Shown here: piece by piece, positions 36,451-43,830 of the stretch
How the letters are laid out: each line of letters opens with the position of its first letter
Numbering within the stretch: position 1 is the first letter of the stretch
Assembly (NCBI GenBank): GCA_001460835.1
Contig: CYKH01000651.1
Span: 1,014 to 44,843, forward strand
Reading direction: 5' to 3'
Source of the DNA: Bodo saltans
Lineage: Eukaryota; Euglenozoa; Kinetoplastea; Eubodonida; Bodonidae
Length of the DNA: 43,830 bases
Notes under the pieces: model-generated
What the model was told of the DNA's origin: nothing
The model's input: only the letters and a program-made list of their open reading frames with translations
Databases searched by the model: none
Made by a program: the position numbers and the translations under genes

Positions 36451-37290
36451 ATGCAGCACGACGATGCAAAGCGGAGCGCACTCATTGAACGGAAGAAGCG
36501 GCAGCGAGAGGAGCACCTCATTTGGAGAGCGTTGATGTTCCCAAGCCGGCCCCCGCCCCCTCATGTGGATCACACCGCAACAATGAGGGAGCCTTGGGTG
36601 AAGCCCAGTGGAGGGTCTGCAAGCCTCGTGGCCAGAATACGGCGTCAACCATTTGCTCAGCCCCCATCGTCATCGGAAGAAGTAGGTTCACCAGTCACAT
36701 CGGCGTCTAATGGTGCAGACGAGCCAACTGCTGTGGTGGCTTCTTCCTCGCCGTCCATGGCCAGACAAACTGCTCTGCTGCGTCGCCTCCAGGAGGAGTG
36801 GGACCAACGAAATGTTTTGACAGATTCAAGAAGGACAAGTGTACCCAGTTGCACCGTCGCTGTTCTGTGCTTGCCAGCCGATGCGACGGAGGAGGACCTC
36901 CGAAGGTTCGGGGAGCGCTTTGGACGTGTTGTGGCGACGCGTGTGGTGCGCCAACGTAGTGGGACGTCCCGAAAGTACGGGTTCATACAATACAGCTACG
37001 CAAGGGAGATGCAAAGGGCTGTTCGCGACTGCAGCGATCCGACGTTGCCAAAGCCCCGCATCAATGGAAAAATTGTTGTCGTTGAGATGGAGCGCGGCCG
37101 CCTTGAGCCTCATTTTGTGCCAGGACGGTTTCGGACGCTCCAGGAAAGAGGTGGGTGCGGTGTGACGCCGCCCGCAGGTAATGGGAATGCCATGGAGCCC
37201 GCGGCATCGTCAAAGCCTGCGCCACTTGGCCCCACGACAACAGCCGAGGTTCTTGACAATCTGGATGACTTCTTAGCTGAATTTTCTTAG
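36451..37290 (+). CDS. SNRNP70: U1 snRNP 70K-like RRM protein, 279 aa
   Basis: U1-70K binds stem-loop I of U1 snRNA in 5' splice-site recognition. One RRM occupies about residues 131-225, with RNP2 VAVLCLPA and RNP1 RKYGFIQYS. It is followed by VVVEMERGRLEPHFVPGRF and then a Gly-containing stretch (ERGGCG). This post-RRM block matches the U1-70K pattern (V.VERGR, W.PRR.GGG), which separates it from generic RRM proteins. The N-terminal half is basic and disordered, starting MQHDDAKRSALIERKKRQR. The C-terminus is short and lacks the long RS domain of animal U1-70K, as I recall for trypanosomatid versions. Cis-introns are rare in kinetoplastids, so its presence fits a minimal cis-splicing machinery. 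Alternative: another snRNP-associated RRM protein. Confidence 0.7.
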   Translation: MQHDDAKRSALIERKKRQREEHLIWRALMFPSRPPPPHVDHTATMREPWVKPSGGSASLVARIRRQPFAQPPSSSEEVGSPVTSASNGADEPTAVVASSSPSMARQTALLRRLQEEWDQRNVLTDSRRTSVPSCTVAVLCLPADATEEDLRRFGERFGRVVATRVVRQRSGTSRKYGFIQYSYAREMQRAVRDCSDPTLPKPRINGKIVVVEMERGRLEPHFVPGRFRTLQERGGCGVTPPAGNGNAMEPAASSKPAPLGPTTTAEVLDNLDDFLAEFS

Positions 37291-37503
37291 TTGTGCAATA
37301 TCGCTTGGTACGAACTGATCAGTTGTTGTCGCACTGCACCACGATACAAAATTCCGTTTTTGTTTGCTGTAATTCTTCGGCAACGGAAGAAAAAAACCCA
37401 ACACGACGAGTAAGAACTACGCAAGGACGAAGGAAAAGTGAAATAAGACACACAAGAAAACGCAAACAAGACCAACCAATCTGAACATCAAACTGAGGTA
37501 ATA

Positions 37504-39450
37504 ATGCGTACGTTCTCCGTTGCTGAGATTATGTCCATGCGGGACATGTACAAAGAGCCGCCGTACCCGAATTTCAGCCTTGACGAGGTCCTCAGAAAGC
37601 GCGCTGCGCGAGGCACCACCCTGACACGAGGGGAGGGTGCCTGGAGTGTGTCTGCCGCCAAGAATCAAGACGAGGGCATCGTCCGTATGGTCAGGTGCTC
37701 TTTGAACAAGATCGCTCCTGAGAAGTACCAAGAAGTCCTCAAGGATCTCAGCATTCCGTCACTCATCGAGTCGGAGCGCGCAATGCAGCTGGTGATTGAC
37801 ATTATTTTTAAGAAAGCGCTTCAAGAGCCAGGATACTGCGAGATGTATGCTCGTCTGTGTTTCGATATGTCTCTTTATGAAGTGAAGTTGCAGCAGCAAC
37901 AACCATCATCGACCGCGCCGTCGCCCATGACGCAGCAAGCAGGCACACCGATGTCTGACGGCAGCGTAAGGAAAACAACGTCGAAGTTCCGTGAGCAGAT
38001 TGTGCGTAGTGCACAGAAGGAGTTCCAGCTCACTGACCCCCACATCTTTGACAGCTTGTCTGGCGAGGAGCTTGATGAGGCACGAGCGTCCCTCATTAAG
38101 CGCAAGAAGGCGAACATCACGTTTGTTGGGCAATTGTACGTTCACCGCGTGTTGAGCCCAAGTATTATGCTGGCTATCATTCAGACGGTCCTTCGCTCTG
38201 ATCGGCCAGAAGAGATTGACATTGAAGTGCTTGGTGCACTTCTGGAGACGGTAGGGAAAACGCTGGATCGCGATCCACACCGCAAAGCCCTCGACCAGCA
38301 CTTTGCTCAGCTGCAGGGCCTCCTTGGAGCATCGCACGACGCGAACCCGTATCCCATGCGCATTAAGTTCAAGCTGATGAACTTGATCGACTTACGGAAG
38401 TCCGACTGGGAGCCGCGAGTGACACGTGCAGACAACCAGGCACCCACAACCCTTCAGGAGCAGGAGAAGCAGCACCACCAGCAACAGCAACAACAAGTTG
38501 CAACCACAAGTGCGGCAACACTCAAGCCTCTTGGTCCCCGCTCACCTACTGTGTCGACGCCCACAGCCCGCCGTGGTGGAAGCAACGGGGGCATGCAGCG
38601 TTTTCCGAGTACCAGTCAGTTCCCTGACAGCCCCCAGCCCGGCCCTGCCCCACCATCCATTGCCACCTGGAGACACGTATCAGCTCCCCAACGTGACACA
38701 CCGATGGCCTACACCCCTGGCGATATTACACAACGCCGCGGTAACACAGATGACTTGCCTTTTGAGAAGCGCGTCAAGGCTGTCCTAGCGGAGTGGGTCA
38801 ATGAACGCAGCAACGAAGCGATGCCAGGATGGAGGTCACGCTTCAAGACCACGGATTGGGACGATGATGAAGATATGTGCCGCGCCATTGTTGCCGAAGT
38901 CACCCGCGAGGCATGCATCACCACCAAGAAGGATGCTCAGCGTGAGGCGTGCAGCTTCCTGCGCGTTGGACTTGCCTTCGAGCCTGATGATTCTGCCATC
39001 AGTCAAGGTCTTGTGGACACCCTCGTGAAGGCTGTTGAGGAGGGTACGAAGGAGGACGTGCCAAAGTTCTTTGAGCGTTTCGTGTCGATCCTGCACTTGG
39101 TCACCGAGAAGGAAACCATCGTCGAGCTCTACTGCCACGCCGCCAAACTGGTGTACCTTGTGTACGAGGCCGTAGAAGACAAGTCTGAAGAGACGCTAGA
39201 ACTGTTGCTCGAGGTGTGGAGACTGTTGCCTCGCCCAGGCCACGGGGGAGAGGTGCTCCCTGACAACGTTGTTCATTTCGTGGTCAACCTGAGAGACACG
39301 GATCAATGCGACGTTGCCGCAGCGCTGGTTGTGTCGCTTCAGGAGACTGCACTCTTGTCTTCAACCGCTATTTCTGCCTGGATGGGGTCTGTGTCTGCTG
39401 CCCAGTCGCAGAAGGTTGTGGAGATTGTGAAAGAACGCCTGAAGCTGTGA
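37504..39450 (+). CDS. eIF4G-like MIF4G-domain translation initiation factor, 648 aa
   Basis: Scaffold of the cap-binding complex that links eIF4E to eIF4A. The N-terminus (TFSVAEIMSMRDMYKEPPYP) looks like a short eIF4E-binding region directly ahead of the MIF4G domain, which runs from about residue 55 to 300 (RMVRCSLNKIAPEKYQEVLK, LVIDIIFKKALQEPGYCEMY). A Gln/Pro/Ser-rich linker with HHQQQQQQ (about 310-410) leads to a second helical domain (about 415-645) that may be MA3/HEAT-like. The compact length with almost no N-terminal extension resembles the trypanosomatid EIF4G3/EIF4G4 proteins rather than animal eIF4G. I cannot tell which paralogue it is. Its ATG at 37504 is the first one after a T-rich stretch at about 37349-37378. 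Confidence 0.75.
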   Translation: MRTFSVAEIMSMRDMYKEPPYPNFSLDEVLRKRAARGTTLTRGEGAWSVSAAKNQDEGIVRMVRCSLNKIAPEKYQEVLKDLSIPSLIESERAMQLVIDIIFKKALQEPGYCEMYARLCFDMSLYEVKLQQQQPSSTAPSPMTQQAGTPMSDGSVRKTTSKFREQIVRSAQKEFQLTDPHIFDSLSGEELDEARASLIKRKKANITFVGQLYVHRVLSPSIMLAIIQTVLRSDRPEEIDIEVLGALLETVGKTLDRDPHRKALDQHFAQLQGLLGASHDANPYPMRIKFKLMNLIDLRKSDWEPRVTRADNQAPTTLQEQEKQHHQQQQQQVATTSAATLKPLGPRSPTVSTPTARRGGSNGGMQRFPSTSQFPDSPQPGPAPPSIATWRHVSAPQRDTPMAYTPGDITQRRGNTDDLPFEKRVKAVLAEWVNERSNEAMPGWRSRFKTTDWDDDEDMCRAIVAEVTREACITTKKDAQREACSFLRVGLAFEPDDSAISQGLVDTLVKAVEEGTKEDVPKFFERFVSILHLVTEKETIVELYCHAAKLVYLVYEAVEDKSEETLELLLEVWRLLPRPGHGGEVLPDNVVHFVVNLRDTDQCDVAAALVVSLQETALLSSTAISAWMGSVSAAQSQKVVEIVKERLKL

Positions 39451-39753
39451 GAGCACTAGTGAACAAAAAACAAAACAAACACGAAAACAAAAATAATCCG
39501 AAACGAAAAAAAACCCCCCACACACAAACAACAGTGACGTTACATCAAACAATAATCAACCACACCGACTTTGGAGAGAAGAACGTAAACCAGCTGATTA
39601 GGCGGGGGCTTCTTTTTGTCAATCCTAAGATGGACGTGTATTGCACGCAACTTAGCTCTTTGAAGATCCTTGCTCACCTATACTCACAATAGGGTCACAG
39701 GAACAAACACGCATACTTCGCAACAATTAGGTAACGTAGTGAGTAGTACGTGC
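39451..39753. other. Intergenic region upstream of the SPFH pair
   Basis: A-rich sequence for about 130 bases, then a pyrimidine stretch (cttctttttgtcaatcc, 39609-39625) and C/T-rich sequence ending in an AG near 39692. The latter is a plausible trans-splice acceptor for the ATG at 39754. No RNA gene or further ORF with an ATG is evident. Confidence 0.4.
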
Positions 39754-40233
39754 ATGGGTCGGCTGTTTTCTGCCTCGGCGCTGTGCACTGGCTTTGGCGC
39801 TATCGTAGCATTCCACAGCGTCTTCTACGTGCGGCCAGATACAGCTGCATTGGTGACACCAACAGGGGGAGCAACACAGGCAGGGGCTGCATCCCCCCCA
39901 ACTGTTTGGAGAGAGGGGCTGCACATATGCTTTCCTCTCGGGTACAATGTTGTACCAGTTGACTTGCGACGCCGGTCCAAAGAGGTTCAAGTTGTGGTCC
40001 GACGCAGCACAGACGGCGCTCCTGGCTGCTGCACTGTTCGCATCACGTATCATGTTGACCTCGACAAAGCCCACTCTCTGCATACAACATACGGACTCGC
40101 TTCGTTTGAAAACACATTGGTTGTTTCCAGCACAAATGCAGTTGTTTGGGAAGCCTTCCACGATGACAAGAAGACCTTGATTGAGCTGAAAGAGGAGCAC
40201 GTACGCCCACTGCTTGCTGAAAAAAAAAATTGA
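39754..40233 (+). CDS. Short SPFH/band-7 (prohibitin-like) protein, 159 aa, possibly frameshifted at its C-terminus
   Basis: A hydrophobic N-terminal anchor (LFSASALCTGFGAIVAFHSVF, first 20 or so residues) is followed by an SPFH-like body with WREGLHICFPLGYNVVPVDL, the place where prohibitins have GEGxHF.P and a VDLR strand, and then CTVRITYHVDL. It is much shorter than a prohibitin and lacks the coiled-coil C-terminal half. The reading frame ends right after a run of ten A (40220-40229) as EKKN-stop. With nine A it would continue twelve or so residues (DDARVEWHPLALK) to a TAA at 40272. The next gene is a genuine prohibitin, so the pair could be mitochondrial inner-membrane partners. Alternative: a degenerate duplicate of its neighbour. 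Confidence 0.55.
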   Translation: MGRLFSASALCTGFGAIVAFHSVFYVRPDTAALVTPTGGATQAGAASPPTVWREGLHICFPLGYNVVPVDLRRRSKEVQVVVRRSTDGAPGCCTVRITYHVDLDKAHSLHTTYGLASFENTLVVSSTNAVVWEAFHDDKKTLIELKEEHVRPLLAEKKN

Positions 40234-40515
40234 TGACGCCCGTGTGGAGTGGCATCCTTTGGCGTTGAAATAAAAAAAAACTTTATTGTCCATGTTGCTC
40301 TGTAGTAGCTGTTGGCAATTTGCATTTTTTCTTCTCAATTCGCTGGCGGCCACAGTCACAATCGCAAAACGTGGAGGCTCTCCTCTGTCGCGAGTGACAC
40401 TGATGACAACATGAAAAGTGTCGCTCGTCAAAGTGTAAAATATAGTCCGTGCAGATTTTTTTGTTTCCGACGATCGATAAAACCAAAATTGTACTGCTCA
40501 GAATAACGGTAAATG

Positions 40516-40572
40516 ACTTTTGTTTCGTGTCTCCATTCTCTTCTTGATCCCATGATTTGTGTGTTGATAGAG
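40516..40572 (+). promoter_or_regulatory. Probable trans-splice acceptor for the prohibitin gene
   Basis: A pyrimidine-rich tract (cttttgtttcgtgtctccat and tctcttcttgatcc, about 40517-40550) is followed by gatagag with AG candidates at 40569-40572. The first ATG after this is 40588, which supports 40588 as the true start although the prohibitin frame downstream is offset from it. Confidence 0.45.
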
Positions 40573-40587
40573 TTCAATCCCAAAGAG

Positions 40588-41414
40588 ATGTTTCGTGCAA
40601 TCCAGAGGTAATTGGCACTGGTGTGTACAGCTGCTGCTTCGTCGTGCATCCTGGAGAGGCCGCCGTCCTGTACAACAAATTTACTGGATTGAAGGACGCC
40701 GTATATGGGGAGGGGCTCCACTTTCGCATGCTGGGCATCGATGATATCAAACTGTTTGACATGCGAATTCGCCCTCGTGTGCTGCAAACGATGACAGGAA
40801 CAAAAGATCTTCAAATGGTCAACATCCGCCTGCGCGTGCTGTTCCGCCCCGAGGCCAGCCGCCTGCCGCAGCTGTACCGCACCTTTGGTCTCGACTACGA
40901 TGAGCGTATCTTACCCTCCATTTCCAACGAGATCCTCAAGGCCGTTGTGGCAGAGTACAAGGCCGAGGAGCTCGTGCACAAGCGCGACTCAGTTTCTGCC
41001 CGCATCTTTCAGCTGATGACGGAGAAGGTCTCGTCGTTTGGGCTGACGTTGGAGGACTTGAGCTTGGTGGATATCCAATTTGGCAAAGAATTTATGGCTG
41101 CTGTGGAGCAGAAGCAAGTGGCGCAGCAAGAGGCGGAGAAGATGAGGTTTGTTGTCATGGAGAATGAACAGAAGAAGCTTGCGGCGATTGTGAGGGCGGA
41201 GGGCGAGGCGGAGTCTGCCAAGCTGATTTCGAAGGCAATTGCGGAATCTGGAAAGGGACTTGTGGAGCTGCGCCGCATCGACGCCGCGGTGGAGATCGCC
41301 AACGACCTTGCAACCTCGGCCAATGTTCACTTCGTCCCAAACGGTGGCAACATGCTCTTCAACCTTCAGCAGCAGCAGCAGCAGCAGGAGGCTCAGCGAC
41401 TTAACCGACAGTGA
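40588..41414 (+). CDS. PHB1: Prohibitin (PHB1-like), with an apparent frame offset at the seventh codon
   Basis: Prohibitins form ring complexes in the mitochondrial inner membrane. The sequence is unmistakable: EAAVLYNKFTGLKDAVYGEG, TMTGTKDLQMVNIRLRVLFR, FGLDYDERILPSISNEILKA, FGKEFMAAVEQKQVAQQEAE, then a coiled coil and AESAKLISKAIAESGKGLVE. It ends with a (CAG)7 run at 41367-41387 encoding seven Gln. The prohibitin frame has no ATG near its beginning. The ATG at 40588 opens MFRAIQR and stops at once, while the frame starting GTA at 40608 reads VIGTGVYSCCFVV into the SPFH domain. One extra base near 40607 would join them into a normal-looking N-terminus. So there is a sequencing error, an allele or unusual expression here. 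Assignment to PHB1 rather than PHB2 rests on the AVYGEG and ISKAIA blocks and is tentative. Confidence 0.88.
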
Positions 41415-41584
41415 GCGTCGCGATGAAACGAGTGCTTGTGAGATCTTGCTTCAGTGCTGTGAGGAGTTTCTGTTTGCGCTCCGTTTGTAGTTGGACGAGA
41501 GTGAGGCTCCCTTATGTTGCTCACGCCAATGGTCTGAAGGAAACGTTGTATTGTACTATGTGTCGCATTGGTTGCGCAAAGATT

Positions 41585-41622
41585 TCTGCCTTGGCGTTTT
41601 TTTCTCATTGCTCGGGGGACAG
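41585..41622 (+). promoter_or_regulatory. Probable trans-splice acceptor for the IPI3-like gene
   Basis: The tract tctgccttggcgttttttt followed by ctcattgctcgggggacag ends in AG at 41621-41622. The first in-frame ATG downstream is 41663, so a 5' UTR of about 40 bases is predicted. This argues against a longer N-terminal extension that starts inside the prohibitin stop region. Confidence 0.45.
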
Positions 41623-41662
41623 TAAGAAAAGGATAATTAAACAAAACAGAAAGCCGAAGCCA

Positions 41663-43126
41663 ATGTCATTGTCGTTCCTTGCGTCCTCCGACGCGATCAC
41701 ATGCACCACCAGTGCGTTAGACGATGCTGTCGCACTGGTTGGGACGGAGCGTGGTACTCTCATGGCCTTTGAGCTCTTTGCGACAAGAGGAGGGGACACG
41801 GCACCCAAAGCAAAACATAGTGGAGGTCCTAACAGCTCAGAGAGTAGTGGCGTGGAGGTGTGGCGGCTCGTCGCTTCGCACGCAACACATGCTCGAGCGA
41901 TTCGCTCTGTTGCCGTGTGTGGCGTGTCGTGGCTTGTTGCCACAGCCTCGGATGATGCAAGTGTTGTCCTGCAGCCGTTGCCGCTGCTGTTATGCGGCGG
42001 TATGCAGCAACACCCAACATTCACCAACACGACTCTTCACCACCGCCCCGCCCATTCTTCATCAGACAGTGACAGGACTACTTCATCATCCCTGCCCCCC
42101 ACATACCCGATGAGGCTTCGAGGCATCCACACGCTGCCCATTTCACATGCGGCATGGGTTCCAGGCAAGTCGGAGTTGATCACTTCTTCCTTTGATGGGC
42201 ACATTGCGGTCTACTGCGCCTCGTCACACGCCGTCGTCAATCGTGTGAATGTTGGCTTTCCATTGTCTACATTTTGCATTTGTTCAGCCGACCCTGGTGT
42301 CGTCTTTGCAGCAGGAAGCGGCATGGCGCGAGTGGACCTCTTGGAAGGTTCACGAATTCCGTTGCACGGCGCATTGACAACGCAGTTGGCGCTGTTCTCT
42401 CACCACCACGTGCGTCCAGAATCAACTAACAAAATCAAACCGGCAGCGATGGCTGGAGTTGAACGTATGCGATGGAGTGATTCTATCGACGAGGTCAACA
42501 CTCGTCAAGATGTTTCTGAAGAAGAATGGGCGACCGAAAGGTGCCGATACGCTTCGCAAGCAACGTACAACGATGACCTCCATGCCGTCAGCTAGCTTGT
42601 GGATCTGTGCGCTGGGAGAGGCTCGAAGCTGTTTACCTGGAAGCTAAGAAGTCAGCGCTGGATGATTGCTGAAGCACCGTGCAGTGTCCCTGGAACCCAA
42701 GCTGTTGTGGCGATAAATAGTATTGTCGCAAGGCGATTGCAACAGGCTCACATAGACAACAACGCTCCTTCAGACTCACTGACAAACAAAAGTCGGTCAC
42801 ACAACCTCACACAATCTACCACACAGAGCCTCACATCGAAGTGGTCACTAGGATTCTCCAACTGGTACAAACCCAATGCACTTCCGCTTCCTATCGAAGC
42901 CGAGGTTCGTCTTCTGGAAGGCACACACCCGAGTTCACGTGGCACTGGAAGCAACCAACGTATGGTTTCGATAACAGATCGCAAACGGATGCGCCAAGAG
43001 TTAGACGAAACAAAACAGTCGCGCGAGTTGTCGATGTTACGAACAAAAATGCTTTTAGCTCAGCAACAGTGTGATGATCTTGCAGGTAGGCTAAAAGACG
43101 CCCTGGTAAAAAGCCAGGGCTCTTGA
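41663..43126 (+). CDS. IPI3/WDR18-like WD-repeat protein split by one in-frame TAG
   Basis: IPI3/WDR18 belongs to the Rix1 complex, which acts in late pre-60S ribosome assembly. The protein starts MSLSFLASSDAITCTTSALD and has WD-type blades: RAIRSVAVCGVSWLVATASD, LPISHAAWVPGKSELITSSF, VVFAAGSGMARVDLL (the last recalls the WDR18 blade with GGSEGSIFQVDL). The frame meets TAG at 42593-42595 and then continues, in the same frame, for 176 codons of good coding sequence (GSKLFTWKLRSQRWMIAE, LPLPIEAEVRLLEG) to a coiled-coil end (RKRMRQELDETKQSREL) and TGA at 43124. The combined length (about 486 residues) suits IPI3/WDR18, and a C-terminal coiled coil is typical of it. TAG is used as a terminator elsewhere in the window. 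Family assignment is moderate; the interruption is certain in this sequence. Confidence 0.6.
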
Positions 43127-43193
43127 CGTCCAGTTGATTCTCATCGCTTCTGACGTGGCGCACTAACTACATTTTCCTGTGTCAGGATTCCTA

Positions 43194-43254
43194 CTAACTT
43201 TTTCGTCTTTCCATTCTAACGTCACTGTGTGTCCCCTTTTCGTTTCTGATACAG
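43194..43254 (+). promoter_or_regulatory. Probable trans-splice acceptor for the secreted-protein gene
   Basis: Pyrimidine-rich sequence (actttttcgtctttccattc and gtcccctttt, then cgtttctgat) ends in acag with AG at 43253-43254. The ATG at 43290 follows after about 35 bases. Confidence 0.5.
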
Positions 43255-43289
43255 TAAGAGTATTCTCTTCGCCCGCTCGCCCTCGAAAG

Positions 43290-43830
43290 ATGGCGTCCTA
43301 TCACTACCTGCTCGCTGCTGCGGTTCTTGTCACTACCTGCTCGCTGCTGCGGTTCTTGCCGTCGCTGTGTTCGGTGGCCAGTCTACCACGTGCCCCACCT
43401 ACGGTGTTAATGAGAGCCTGTTCTTCTACGACATGCCACTGTCATGCACCGCGTCCTTTGACTGCTGGACTGAGTTCTGCTTTGCTGTGAACGGCACGCT
43501 GACGGCAACCTGCACGCCGTTCGGCAACGTGAGCGTTGCGACCATTCAGCAGGCAGCTGCGCGCCGCGTGACGTGCGCGCTGAAGGCCGCGCTGGCGTCT
43601 GTCACGTCGACTGACGCGTCGTGCAAGAAGTGGGGCCAGTCCCTCACCGCGCTGTACTCCCTGTACTACGCGGACCACACGTCGACGAACGTGACCGATG
43701 CGTGCAGTGCGGACATGTGCCGCCTGCTGACTGCGGGCAACGCGACGCTTGCGCCGCAGGTGAACTACACGAGCGTGTGCGCGGTGAACGTGACCGCCGT
43801 TGGCAACCCGTGCCGGTACGCGTGCCCCGA
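43290..43830 (+). CDS. Cys-rich secreted or surface protein, 5' part only, signal peptide split by a 29-bp duplication
   Basis: The ATG at 43290 opens MASYHYLLAAAVL, the start of a signal peptide. A perfect 29-bp tandem repeat (43301-43329, 43330-43358) then shifts the frame. If only one copy counts, the peptide runs on as AVAVFGGQSTTCPTYG and then at least 145 residues with evenly spaced Cys and many N-glycosylation sequons (NVSVAT, NATLAP, NYTSVC) to the right edge without a stop. The codons are strikingly rich in third-position G/C (gcg, acg, gtg, ctg), unlike most genes in the window. No family recognised. It resembles protist surface glycoproteins in composition. With both copies the frame ends at 43490 in unrelated sequence. 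Confidence 0.65.
43301..43358 (+). repeat. Perfect 29-bp tandem duplication in the signal-peptide region
   Basis: The unit begins tcactacctgctcgctgctg and occurs at 43301-43329 and again at 43330-43358 with no difference. Twenty-nine is not a multiple of three, so it changes the frame between MASYHYLLAAAVL and the Cys-rich body of the protein. Confidence 0.95.

Noticed and set aside
42593-42595. TAG reassigned to a sense codon
   Set aside because: TAG terminates at least the hydroxylase (28802-28804) and U1-70K-like (37288-37290) genes in the same window, so global reassignment is not supported.

Overview
The window looks like nuclear DNA of a kinetoplastid-type protist. All fourteen recognisable protein genes lie head to tail on the + strand, none needs an intron, and most start codons sit just after a pyrimidine tract plus AG, as expected for spliced-leader trans-splicing of a polycistronic transcript. 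Axonemal (CFAP57), kinesin, eIF4G-like and prohibitin genes fit a flagellate. A free-living bodonid such as Bodo saltans is my best guess, because the giant redox ectoprotein and the Mdm34-like gene are not what I expect in parasitic trypanosomatids. This assignment is inference; no search was run.

Layout. 1-367: a 51-bp minisatellite cut by the left edge. 491-1684: an unrecognised protein. 1794-12215: one 3,473-residue ORF with a signal peptide, an ectodomain of about 2,890 residues with two DOMON domains, then a ferric-reductase-like membrane core with cytosolic FAD and NAD(P) domains. 12644-17169: DNA polymerase alpha catalytic subunit, interrupted by two local tandem duplications. 17533-20478: an unrecognised 981-residue protein. 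20751-24452: CFAP57. 24710-27269: a kinesin containing a 300-N assembly gap. 27527-28804: an ER-type prolyl 4-hydroxylase. 28904-31129: a probable mitochondrial PPR-like protein. 31455-32558: an SMP-domain protein resembling the ERMES subunit Mdm34. 32854-35955: a kinesin with a C-terminal PH domain. 36451-37290: a U1-70K-like protein. 37504-39450: an eIF4G-like MIF4G protein. 39754-40233 and 40588-41414: two SPFH proteins, the second a prohibitin. 41663-43126: an IPI3/WDR18-like WD protein split by one in-frame TAG. 43290 to the right edge: a Cys-rich secreted or surface protein whose signal peptide is split by a 29-bp duplication.

The genes do not form a metabolic operon; they are unrelated housekeeping, cytoskeletal, mitochondrial and surface functions sharing a transcription unit. 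Three themes stand out. First, the giant DOMON / ferric-reductase fusion with degenerate repeated ectodomain modules. Second, an Mdm34-like tether candidate in a lineage thought to lack canonical ERMES. Third, a recurrent pattern of reading frames broken at short tandem duplications (67, 105 and 29 bp, plus a 94-bp intergenic case) and at ten-base homopolymers. The copies in the 105-bp case differ only by synonymous changes, which suggests two haplotypes stitched in tandem by the assembler. A biological origin is not excluded.
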